This document shows, in pieces, positions 1 through 7,342 of a stretch of 10,432 nucleotides of DNA (position 1 is the stretch's first letter; every line of letters begins with the position of its first letter). The notes under the pieces are model-generated. The model was given only the letters and a program-made list of their open reading frames with translations. It searched no databases and had not been told where the DNA came from. The position numbers were made by a program, and so were the translations under genes. Origin of the DNA: Hyphomicrobiales bacterium (lineage in GTDB: Bacteria; Pseudomonadota; Alphaproteobacteria; Rhizobiales; Beijerinckiaceae); contig OMIJ01000013.1 in NCBI GenBank assembly GCA_900299065.1, positions 1-10,432 of the forward strand, written 5' to 3'.

Positions 1-72
1 GACGATCTTGATGATGCTGCTCAAAAGATTGTGAAGGCTGTTCAGGATGCCCGCCAGAAGGGAACAAAATAA
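1..72 (+). CDS. sucC: Succinyl-CoA ligase beta subunit, C-terminal end only (partial)
   Basis: Frame 1 is open from the first base to a TAA at 70-72 and gives the last 23 residues of a protein, beginning DDLDDAAQKIVKAVQ. This amphipathic helix with a basic tail fits the C-terminus of the SucC ATP-grasp subunit. The stronger evidence is position: the reading frame ends inside the start codon of sucD (TAATG, sharing A72), the usual arrangement of sucCD. SucC would bind the nucleotide and pair with SucD in the ligase. The rest of the gene lies off the left edge, so no catalytic residue can be checked. The identification rests mostly on context. Confidence 0.8.
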   Translation, partial: DDLDDAAQKIVKAVQDARQKGTK

Positions 73-959
73 TGTCCATACTCATTGACCGGAACACCAA
101 AGTCATCTGTCAGGGCTTCACTGGCAAGAATGGCACCTTCCATTCTGAACAGGCCATTGCTTATGGAACAAAGATGGTGGGCGGCACATCGCCCGGCAAA
201 GGCGGATCAACCCATTTGGGCCTGCCTGTTTTTGACACAGTGATCGAAGCGCGCGAAGCAACAGGCTGCGATGCGAGCGTGATCTATGTGCCCCCGCCAG
301 GCGCTGCCGACGCAATATGCGAAGCAATTGATGCAGAGATCCCATTGATCGTCTGCATTACAGAAGGCATTCCAGTTGCTGACATGATCAAGGTCAAGCG
401 TTCGCTGATTGGCTCGAAATCACGTTTGATAGGACCCAATTGCCCCGGCGTGATGACAGCGGGTGAATGCAAGATTGGCATTATGCCAGGCAATATTTTT
501 AAAAATGGCAATGTTGGCATTGTGTCACGCTCCGGCACACTGACCTATGAGGCTGTCTTCCAGACTACTCAAGTTGGTCTGGGACAAACATCGGCAGTCG
601 GCATTGGTGGAGATCCCGTCAAGGGAACGGAGTTCATCGACGTGCTCGAAATGTTCCTCGCTGATCCCAAAACCGAATCTATCATCATGATTGGTGAAAT
701 TGGTGGCTCGGCTGAGGAGGATGCCGCTCAATTTCTGATCGATGAAGCCAAGCGTGGTCGCAAAAAACCCATGGTTGGCTTTATTGCCGGTCGCACCGCA
801 CCTCCCGGGCGTCGCATGGGTCATGCGGGAGCAATCATTTCAGGCGGCAAGGGCGGCGCGGAAGATAAAATCGCTGCCATGGAAGCCGCTGGCATCAAAG
901 TCTCGCCCACGCCAGCTCGTCTTGGAAAGACCTTGGTCGAAGTCCTTTCGGGCAAATAA
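72..959 (+). CDS. sucD: Succinyl-CoA ligase (ADP/GDP-forming) alpha subunit
   Basis: SucD of 295 residues, the usual length. It makes succinate and a nucleoside triphosphate from succinyl-CoA, ADP or GDP and phosphate, via a phosphohistidine, as the alpha partner of SucC in the cytoplasm. The N-terminal CoA-binding domain carries GFTGKNGTFHSEQA (15-28) and GGTSPGKGG (37-45). GPNCPGV lies at 121-127 and GIGGDPVKGT at 177-186. The phosphorylated histidine is H251 in GRRMGHAGA (247-255). The start overlaps the sucC stop by one base, which suggests translational coupling. AAGGGAA at 58-64 is a good ribosome binding site for it. No frameshift or missing motif is seen. Specificity for ADP or GDP is set mainly by SucC and cannot be read here. 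Confidence 0.97.
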   Translation: MSILIDRNTKVICQGFTGKNGTFHSEQAIAYGTKMVGGTSPGKGGSTHLGLPVFDTVIEAREATGCDASVIYVPPPGAADAICEAIDAEIPLIVCITEGIPVADMIKVKRSLIGSKSRLIGPNCPGVMTAGECKIGIMPGNIFKNGNVGIVSRSGTLTYEAVFQTTQVGLGQTSAVGIGGDPVKGTEFIDVLEMFLADPKTESIIMIGEIGGSAEEDAAQFLIDEAKRGRKKPMVGFIAGRTAPPGRRMGHAGAIISGGKGGAEDKIAAMEAAGIKVSPTPARLGKTLVEVLSGK

Positions 960-963
960 TCTC

Positions 964-991
964 CTCCCGCTCTTTTATGAAAGAGCGGGGG
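964..991 (+). other. Strong hairpin between sucD and sucA
   Basis: CCCGCTCTTT (966-975) and AAAGAGCGGG (980-989) form a perfect 10-bp stem with a TATG loop. A G-U pair and a C-G pair (965/990, 964/991) can extend it. It begins five bases after the sucD stop codon. No run of T follows on either strand, so it does not look like a standard intrinsic terminator. It may instead protect the 3' end of a processed sucCD message or cause partial attenuation before sucA. The structure is visible; the role is inferred. Confidence 0.7.
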
Positions 992-1037
992 CAAATTGAA
1001 TATCAAGACTTGGCTTCCTTGGAAGCCTCGAACATTC

Positions 1038-1047
1038 AGGTGATCAA
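1038..1047 (+). promoter_or_regulatory. Ribosome binding site of sucA (extended Shine-Dalgarno)
   Basis: AGGTGATC (1038-1045) sits directly before the ATG at 1048. It matches eight bases of the extended anti-SD complement (AAGGAGGTGATCC) near the 3' end of bacterial 16S rRNA. The core AGG is unusually close to the start codon, with most pairing on the GTGATC part. It fixes the sucA start at 1048. Confidence 0.6.
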
Positions 1048-4008
1048 ATGGCGCGTCAGGATCAAAACGAAGCCTTACTGCAAACTTCCTTTCTATATGG
1101 CGGCAATGCTTCTTACATTGAGGATTTACATGCACGTTATCAGCGCGATCCTAAAAGCGTTGATCCTGAATGGCAGGCCTTCTTTGGCAATTTGAGTGAA
1201 GTCAAAGAGGATGTCGAAAAAAACGCCCGTGGAGCATCTTGGAAATCACCTAACTGGCCAATCATTGCCAATGGCGAGCTTGTCTCGGCTCTCGATAATA
1301 ATTGGTCAGCAGTAGAAAAGAAGATTACAGACAAGCTAGCTGCTCCCAGCAAAGGGGCAACAAGCCAGGTTAATGCTGATGATGTCCAAAGAGCTACGCG
1401 CGACAGCGTGAGAGCTTTGATGATGATCAGAGCCTATCGCATGCGCGGCCATTTGCATGCCAATCTCGATCCGCTGGGATTGGAAGCGGCAAAAGATCAT
1501 GAGGAATTGCATCCCTCAAATTACGGCTTCACGGAAGCTGATTATGGTCGCAAAATCTTCCTCGATCATGTTCTGGGATTGGAATTTGCAACTATTCCCG
1601 AAATGTTGGAAATTCTCCGCCGGACCTATTGCGGCAATATCGGCTTTGAATTTATGCATATGTCCGATCCGGCTGAAAAATCCTGGATGCAGGAACGCAT
1701 CGAAGGCCCGGATAAAGCCATCACCTTTACCAAGGAAGGCAAACGCGCCATCCTCAACAAGCTCGTTGAAGCCGAAGGTTTTGAAAAATTTTGTGATCTT
1801 CGCTTCCGTGGCACAAAGCGTTTCGGTCTTGATGGTGGTGAAGCCATGGTCCCTGCGCTTGAACAAATTATCAAGCGCGGCGGCGCTTTAGGCGTTCGCG
1901 AAATCGTCATTGGCATGCCGCACCGTGGTCGCCTCAATGTGCTGGCGCAAGTTATGGCCAAACCGCACCGCGCTATTTTCCATGAATTCAAAGGCGGCTC
2001 TTATGCGCCCGATGAAGTGGAAGGATCAGGCGACGTCAAATATCATCTGGGCGCCTCATCAGATCGCGAGTTTGATGGCAATAAAGTCCATCTGTCCTTG
2101 ACTGCCAATCCCTCCCATCTGGAAATTGCCGATCCTGTTGTTTTAGGCAAGGTCAGAGCCAAGCAGGATCAGCTGGGTGATGTGACGGATCGTACTCAGG
2201 TTCTGCCTCTCTTGATCCATGGCGATGCTGCTTTTGCCGGACAAGGTGTCGTTGCCGAATGTTTCGGTCTTTCCGGTTTGAAAGGTCATCGCACCGGCGG
2301 ATCAATTCATTTTATCGTCAATAATCAGATCGGTTTTACAACCTATCCTCGTTATTCGCGCTCATCGCCCTATCCATCCGACGTAGCCAAAATGATTGAG
2401 GCCCCAATCATTCATGTAAATGGCGATGATCCTGAGGCTGTTGTCTATGCGGCAAAAATAGCCATTGAATTCCGCCAGCGCTTTCATAAGCCCGTCGTCA
2501 TCGATATGTTCTGCTATCGTCGCCATGGTCATAATGAGGGTGACGAACCCAGCTTCACGCAGCCACAAATGTATAAGAAGATCCGCTCGCATAAGACGAC
2601 GCTGGAAATCTATGCAGATAAGCTCGTCGAGGAGGGTGTTATTCCTCGTGATGAAGCAGAAACTCAAATCTCTTCCTGGCGTGAAAAGCTCGATGGAGAA
2701 TTTGAAGCTGCACAGAGCTATAAGCCCAATAAGGCCGACTGGCTTGATGGCCGCTGGGCAGGCTTGAAGCCTGCCAATGATGGCGCTGATGATGCGCGTC
2801 GAGGCTCAACAGGCGTCCCCCTCGACAAATTGCGTTTCATTGGTGATCGTCTCAGCTTCGTTCCCGACGGCTTTAATGTCCATAAAACCATTCAGCGTTT
2901 TCTGGAAAGCCGCAAGAAGATGATTGAGACAGGGCTCGATCTCGATTGGGCAATGGCCGAGGCCCTGGCCTTTGGAACGCTTGTCGATGAGGGTCATCCC
3001 GTTCGTCTATCCGGTCAGGACAGTGAGCGCGGCACATTTTCTCAGCGGCATTCCGTCCTCATAGATCAGGAAACAGAAGCCCGCCATGTGCCGCTCAATC
3101 ACATTCGGGAGGGTCAATCCCGTTACGAGGTCATCAATTCCATGCTGTCCGAAGAGGCGGTCCTTGGATTTGAATATGGCTATTCCTTGACAGAGCCTAA
3201 CTCTCTCGTGATGTGGGAAGCTCAATTTGGCGATTTCGCCAATGGCGCTCAGGTTTTGTTTGACCAATTCATCTCCTCGGGCGAACGTAAATGGCTGCGC
3301 ATGTCTGCCCTCGTCTGTCTCTTGCCCCATGGCTATGAAGGGCAGGGTCCGGAACATTCTTCGGCACGCCTGGAACGCTATCTGCAAATGTGCGCTGAAG
3401 ATAATATGCAGGTCGCCAATTGCACGACGCCGGCGCAATATTTCCATATTCTGCGTCGCCAGTTGAAACGCGATATCCGCAAACCCCTAATTCTCATGAC
3501 TCCGAAATCCTTGCTGCGTCATAAGCGGGCGATTTCCACTCTTGCGGATCTGGGACCTGGCTCCTCTTTCCATCGCCTCCTGTGGGATGATGCAGAGCGA
3601 TTGAAGGGCGAAAAAATCAAACTGGTACGTGACGAAAAGATCCGCCGCGTCGTTCTGTGCTCAGGCAAAGTCTATTATGACCTTTATGAAGAGCGTGAGC
3701 GCCTTGGCATTGATGATGTCTATCTGGTGCGTGTCGAACAACTCTATCCATTCCCGCTGAAGGCCTTGCTGGCTGGACTCTCACGCTTCAAAAAAGCTGA
3801 TGTGGTTTGGTGTCAGGAAGAGCCCAAAAATATGGGTTCCTGGAGCTTCGTTGAACCCTATATCGAATGGGTACTCGGACAAGCGGGCGGCAAAGCCAAA
3901 CGAGCCCGCTATGTCGGTCGGCCAGCTTCAGCTGCAACAGCAACAGGCCTGATGTCTAAACATCTCGCCCAACTCAAAGCATTCCTTGATGAGGCCTTTG
4001 CCTCTTAG
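1048..4008 (+). CDS. sucA: 2-oxoglutarate dehydrogenase E1 component
   Basis: A 986-residue E1o, the thiamine-diphosphate-dependent decarboxylase that passes the succinyl group from 2-oxoglutarate to the lipoyl arm of SucB. The N-terminal E1o segment has TSFLYGGNASYIEDLH (13-28), a region that in this family helps attach E1 to the E2 core. The ThDP-binding part holds GMPHRGRLNVLA (289-300), LTANPSHLEIADPVV (351-365), HGDAAFAGQG (391-400) and VNNQIGFTT (424-432). The GD...NN elements are the usual ThDP/magnesium motif. H292 and H357 match the active-site histidines of the family. The transketolase-like pyrimidine domain has HGYEGQGPEHSSARLER (761-777). The C-terminal domain ends with GRPASAATATG (957-967). 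The length is normal for alphaproteobacteria and somewhat longer than the E. coli enzyme. No defect is seen. Confidence 0.98.
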   Translation: MARQDQNEALLQTSFLYGGNASYIEDLHARYQRDPKSVDPEWQAFFGNLSEVKEDVEKNARGASWKSPNWPIIANGELVSALDNNWSAVEKKITDKLAAPSKGATSQVNADDVQRATRDSVRALMMIRAYRMRGHLHANLDPLGLEAAKDHEELHPSNYGFTEADYGRKIFLDHVLGLEFATIPEMLEILRRTYCGNIGFEFMHMSDPAEKSWMQERIEGPDKAITFTKEGKRAILNKLVEAEGFEKFCDLRFRGTKRFGLDGGEAMVPALEQIIKRGGALGVREIVIGMPHRGRLNVLAQVMAKPHRAIFHEFKGGSYAPDEVEGSGDVKYHLGASSDREFDGNKVHLSLTANPSHLEIADPVVLGKVRAKQDQLGDVTDRTQVLPLLIHGDAAFAGQGVVAECFGLSGLKGHRTGGSIHFIVNNQIGFTTYPRYSRSSPYPSDVAKMIEAPIIHVNGDDPEAVVYAAKIAIEFRQRFHKPVVIDMFCYRRHGHNEGDEPSFTQPQMYKKIRSHKTTLEIYADKLVEEGVIPRDEAETQISSWREKLDGEFEAAQSYKPNKADWLDGRWAGLKPANDGADDARRGSTGVPLDKLRFIGDRLSFVPDGFNVHKTIQRFLESRKKMIETGLDLDWAMAEALAFGTLVDEGHPVRLSGQDSERGTFSQRHSVLIDQETEARHVPLNHIREGQSRYEVINSMLSEEAVLGFEYGYSLTEPNSLVMWEAQFGDFANGAQVLFDQFISSGERKWLRMSALVCLLPHGYEGQGPEHSSARLERYLQMCAEDNMQVANCTTPAQYFHILRRQLKRDIRKPLILMTPKSLLRHKRAISTLADLGPGSSFHRLLWDDAERLKGEKIKLVRDEKIRRVVLCSGKVYYDLYEERERLGIDDVYLVRVEQLYPFPLKALLAGLSRFKKADVVWCQEEPKNMGSWSFVEPYIEWVLGQAGGKAKRARYVGRPASAATATGLMSKHLAQLKAFLDEAFAS

Positions 4009-4067
4009 AACAAACCGCTTTTGGTAAGCTAACCTAATCAGAAGGCCGCATTTGCGGATGTGATCAG

Positions 4068-5288
4068 ATGAACATTGAAATTCGTGTCCCCACTTTGGGT
4101 GAATCCGTTTCTGAAGCAACAATCGGGAAATGGTTTAAAAAGCCCGGCGATTCTGTCCAAGCAGATGAGCCTTTGGTTGAGCTGGAGACTGACAAGGTCA
4201 CTTTGGAAGTTAATGCGCCTGCTTCAGGCATTCTGGCCGAAGCAACCGCAAAAGATGGCGAGACAGTTGAGCCTGGCGCACTTCTGGGTCAGATTAGCAC
4301 GAGCGGCGCCTCTGCGTCATCCGCTCCAGCAGAAGCACCCAAGAAAGCTGCTCCAGCAAAGACAGCCACTCCTGCGCCTGCAGCGCCCATTCCTGCGGCG
4401 CCTATGCCTGCAGCCCCTGCGGCAGCCAAACTTGCTGCCGACAATAATGTGAATCTTGCCAATGTCTCCGGTTCAGGTGTTCGCGGCCAGGTACTCAAGG
4501 GCGATGTTCTGGCTGCAATCAATAATCCCGCTCCTGTGGCGGCAAGTGCGCCGATTGCTATGCGGGTTCCCGCTCCCGTCGATGATGCAGCACGTGAAGA
4601 GCGGGTCAAAATGACCAAACTGCGCCAAACCATTGCGCGTCGCTTGAAGGATGCGCAGAATACAGCGGCCATGCTGACAACTTTCAATGAAGTTGACATG
4701 ACCGAGGTCATGGCCCTGCGCAATCGCTATAAGGATGTCTTCGAGAAGAAACATGGTGCCAAGCTCGGCTTCATGAGCTTCTTCGCCAAAGCCGTCGTGC
4801 AAGCCCTGAAAGATGTTCCGGCCGTGAATGCTGAGATCGACGGGCAGGATCTCATCTACAAAAATTATTACCATCTGGGCATTGCTGTTGGCACGGATAA
4901 GGGTCTTGTCGTCCCCGTTGTACGCAATGCTGATCAACTCAGCCTGGCCGGGATTGAGAAAACCATTAGTGATTTTGGTCGTCGCGCTAGGGATGGCCAA
5001 TTGAAGATTGATGAAATGCAGGGTGGTACATTCACTATCACCAATGGCGGCATTTATGGCTCGCTCATGTCGACACCCATTCTCAATGCACCTCAATCAG
5101 GCATTCTTGGCATGCACAAAATCCAAGATCGTCCTATGGTTGTTGGTGGCAAGATTGAAATCCGCCCCATGATGTATCTGGCTCTGAGCTATGATCATCG
5201 CATCGTTGATGGCAAGGAAGCAGTGACCTTCCTCGTTCGTGTCAAAGAGGCTTTGGAAGATCCGGCCAGACTTGTTCTGGATCTCTGA
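4068..5288 (+). CDS. sucB: 2-oxoglutarate dehydrogenase E2, dihydrolipoyl succinyltransferase
   Basis: A 406-residue E2o, the core of the complex. It carries the succinyl group on a swinging lipoyl arm and transfers it to CoA. The single lipoyl domain (about 1-77) has ELETDKVTLEV, with the lipoylated K43. An Ala/Pro-rich flexible linker follows (about 80-120, with PAAP-type repeats). Then comes a peripheral-subunit-binding domain (about 117-151, GSGVRGQVLKGDV at 135-147) and the catalytic domain from about 180. The active site is SYDHRIVDGKEAV (374-386), with H377 and D381. The succinyltransferase assignment over acetyltransferase follows from the single lipoyl domain and position between sucA and lpd. 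The binding domain is atypical: the usual S-x-R-K entry reads AAAK (118-121). The gene starts 59 bases after sucA. Confidence 0.97.
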   Translation: MNIEIRVPTLGESVSEATIGKWFKKPGDSVQADEPLVELETDKVTLEVNAPASGILAEATAKDGETVEPGALLGQISTSGASASSAPAEAPKKAAPAKTATPAPAAPIPAAPMPAAPAAAKLAADNNVNLANVSGSGVRGQVLKGDVLAAINNPAPVAASAPIAMRVPAPVDDAAREERVKMTKLRQTIARRLKDAQNTAAMLTTFNEVDMTEVMALRNRYKDVFEKKHGAKLGFMSFFAKAVVQALKDVPAVNAEIDGQDLIYKNYYHLGIAVGTDKGLVVPVVRNADQLSLAGIEKTISDFGRRARDGQLKIDEMQGGTFTITNGGIYGSLMSTPILNAPQSGILGMHKIQDRPMVVGGKIEIRPMMYLALSYDHRIVDGKEAVTFLVRVKEALEDPARLVLDL

Positions 5289-5340
5289 TCATCCGACCCA
5301 TTAGCAAATTTAAGCATTCATCCGGCTCTGCGCGCTGACT

Positions 5341-5352
5341 GAGGAGTGAATC
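5341..5352 (+). promoter_or_regulatory. Ribosome binding site of lpd
   Basis: GAGGAG (5341-5346) lies six bases before the ATG at 5353. It is the strongest canonical Shine-Dalgarno in the cluster and decides the lpd start. The 64-base sucB-lpd spacer shows no terminator or clear promoter, so lpd is probably read from the upstream transcript. Confidence 0.7.
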
Positions 5353-6750
5353 ATGGCCTATGATCTTGTCGTTATCGGCACTGGCCCCGGTGGCTATGTC
5401 TGCGCCATTCGGGCAGCCCAGTTAGGGATGAAAGTTGCTGTTGTCGAAAAGCGCAAGACGCATGGCGGAACTTGCCTGAATGTTGGCTGCATTCCCTCCA
5501 AAGCTCTTTTGCACGCTTCGGAATTATTTGACCTGACTGCGCATGATTTTGCGTCGCTGGGAATTGTCGTTCCAAAGCCAAAGCTCGATTTTGCAGCCTT
5601 GATGAAACATAAGTCGGAAACCGTTTCAGCCAATGTGAATGGTGTTGGCTTCCTGTTGAAGAAGAACAAGGTGGATAGTCATTTTGGTCTAGGCTCCATT
5701 CTCTCGCCCAATCAGGTCAAAGTAACTGCTGAAGATGGCAGCCAATCCATCCTTGATACGCGCAATATTGTCATTGCCACAGGCTCCGAGGTCACACCCC
5801 TGCCCGGTGTGACGATTGATGAAAAGATGGTCGTCTCCTCAACAGGCGCGCTGGATCTCGAAAAGGTTCCGCAACATTTGGTTGTCATTGGCGCGGGCGT
5901 CATCGGCCTTGAGCTTGGTTCTGTCTGGCGCAGGCTTGGCGCAAAGGTCACAGTAGTCGAATATCTAGACCGTATTCTGCCAGGACTTGATCTTGAAGTG
6001 ACCAAGCAATTCCAGCGCATGCTCGAAAAGCAAGGTATTGCTTTCGAGCTAGGTCAAAAGGTCACCAAGGTTGAGAGCAAGAATAATTCCGCCAAAGTCT
6101 CTCTTGAGCCAGCTCAAGGTGGAGCCTCTCGTCAGATTGATTCCGATATTGTCCTTGTTGCTATAGGTCGGCGCGCTTTCACAGCCGGATTGGGATTGGA
6201 CATAATCGGCATTGCGTCAGATCGCGGTAAGATCCTCATCGATGATCATTTCCGCACCAATATTCCTAATATCTATGCAATCGGCGATGTTGTTCGCGGA
6301 CCCATGCTCGCTCATAAAGCCGAAGATGAAGGCATGGCTGTTGCTGAAATTCTCGCAGGCCAACATGGCCATGTGAATTATCAGACCATTCCCGGTGTCG
6401 TTTATACGCAACCCGAAATCGCTTCTGTGGGCAAAACAGAAGAAGAATTAAAGGCAGAGAAAATCGACTATCGCGTTGGAAAATTCCCCTTCACTGCCAA
6501 TGGCCGTGCCAGAGCCATGCGTCATACAGATGGCTTTGTGAAAGTGCTCGCTGACGCGCAAACTGATCGTATTCTAGGCGTCCATATTTTAGGAGCCGGT
6601 GCTGGTGAATTGATTGGCGAAGCCGTCGTCATTATGGAATTTGGCGGCTCTGCCGAAGACCTGGCGCGAATTTGTCACGCTCACCCCACTATGTCGGAAG
6701 CCGTCAAGGAAGCCGCTCTGAATGTCGACAAAAGAGCGATTCATATCTGA
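5353..6750 (+). CDS. lpdA: Dihydrolipoamide dehydrogenase (E3)
   Basis: A 465-residue FAD-dependent disulfide oxidoreductase that reoxidises the dihydrolipoyl arm of SucB and reduces NAD+. Its position after sucAB makes it the E3 of the 2-oxoglutarate dehydrogenase complex; alphaproteobacteria often keep separate E3 genes for other complexes. Motifs in order are the FAD-binding GTGPGGY (9-15), the redox disulfide in GGTCLNVGCIPSK (38-50; C41 and C46), the NAD-binding VIGAGVIGLELG (178-189), the second FAD motif YAIGDVVRGP (308-317), and the catalytic pair in CHAHPTMSEA (441-450), with H444 and E449. The C-terminal dimerisation domain is complete. Length and motifs are all standard and the cofactor choice (NAD+) follows the family. 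Confidence 0.97.
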   Translation: MAYDLVVIGTGPGGYVCAIRAAQLGMKVAVVEKRKTHGGTCLNVGCIPSKALLHASELFDLTAHDFASLGIVVPKPKLDFAALMKHKSETVSANVNGVGFLLKKNKVDSHFGLGSILSPNQVKVTAEDGSQSILDTRNIVIATGSEVTPLPGVTIDEKMVVSSTGALDLEKVPQHLVVIGAGVIGLELGSVWRRLGAKVTVVEYLDRILPGLDLEVTKQFQRMLEKQGIAFELGQKVTKVESKNNSAKVSLEPAQGGASRQIDSDIVLVAIGRRAFTAGLGLDIIGIASDRGKILIDDHFRTNIPNIYAIGDVVRGPMLAHKAEDEGMAVAEILAGQHGHVNYQTIPGVVYTQPEIASVGKTEEELKAEKIDYRVGKFPFTANGRARAMRHTDGFVKVLADAQTDRILGVHILGAGAGELIGEAVVIMEFGGSAEDLARICHAHPTMSEAVKEAALNVDKRAIHI

Positions 6751-6780
6751 GCCTTTTGTGAATTGTAGCTGACTGCTCCC

Positions 6781-7341
6781 ATGAGCAAGCACAAATTCAA
6801 ATGGCTCTGGATTATCCTTGCTCTGCTGTTTCTGTTTGAAGCGTGGTTCTGGGATTATTGTCAGTCCCTATGGCACAATAGCGCGCTCTATCTTCACTGG
6901 AAGCGCTTTGAGCCGCGTTTTCGTGCCTGGCTTTTTCAAAAGCCTGTCTGGGTCTCACTAACAGTCTTTCTCATCCCCGTCATAGTGATAGAGCCATTCC
7001 AGATATTCGCTCTATCGCTGATGGCTAATCATCATCTCTTTGCAGGCGTGATGATTCTGGTTCTGGCCAAATTTATCGGTCTTGGCTTTTTTGCAATCGT
7101 CTTTGATTTGACGCGTGCCAAGCTTTTAACATCACCACTCATCTCCAAAGCCTATCTTGTGATCATGGCTTGGCGGCTCTGGGCCCATGAACTCACAAAG
7201 CCCTATGCTGAACTCATACGCACCTACATTGAGCGAATGAAATTGAGAGTAAAATCGAATGCCAAATTTTCGGCGCGGCTTCAGCGTTACAAACAAATTC
7301 TGATCCGGCTTAAAGCGCGATTGCATTCTCAGAAATACTAA
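6781..7341 (+). CDS. Uncharacterised membrane protein with basic C-terminal tail
   Basis: A 186-residue protein I cannot assign to a named family. It starts with KHKFKWLW and a hydrophobic segment at about 8-24. A loop with many W, R and K follows, then two more hydrophobic segments at about 57-80 (with a Pro and a Glu inside, IVIEPFQIF) and 86-109. The last 75 residues are strongly basic and partly amphipathic. There is no clear signal-peptide cleavage site, lipobox or known catalytic motif. Three spans with the N-terminus inside would put the basic tail outside, against the positive-inside rule, so one span may be re-entrant or the topology reversed. The gene follows lpd by 30 bases without a terminator, so it is likely co-transcribed. 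No good Shine-Dalgarno is seen before the ATG. A role in the TCA cycle is not implied. Confidence 0.75.
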   Translation: MSKHKFKWLWIILALLFLFEAWFWDYCQSLWHNSALYLHWKRFEPRFRAWLFQKPVWVSLTVFLIPVIVIEPFQIFALSLMANHHLFAGVMILVLAKFIGLGFFAIVFDLTRAKLLTSPLISKAYLVIMAWRLWAHELTKPYAELIRTYIERMKLRVKSNAKFSARLQRYKQILIRLKARLHSQKY

Positions 7342-7342
7342 A

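Noticed and set aside
4370..4430. Repetitive GC-rich stretch in sucB as a possible tandem repeat or recombination site
   Set aside because: It encodes the Ala/Pro-rich flexible linker expected between the lipoyl and binding domains of E2 proteins.
4473..5096. A 207-codon reading frame antisense to sucB
   Set aside because: It lies wholly opposite a well-conserved enzyme gene whose motifs are intact. Long antisense frames of this kind are expected by chance from the codon bias, and its translation resembles no family.
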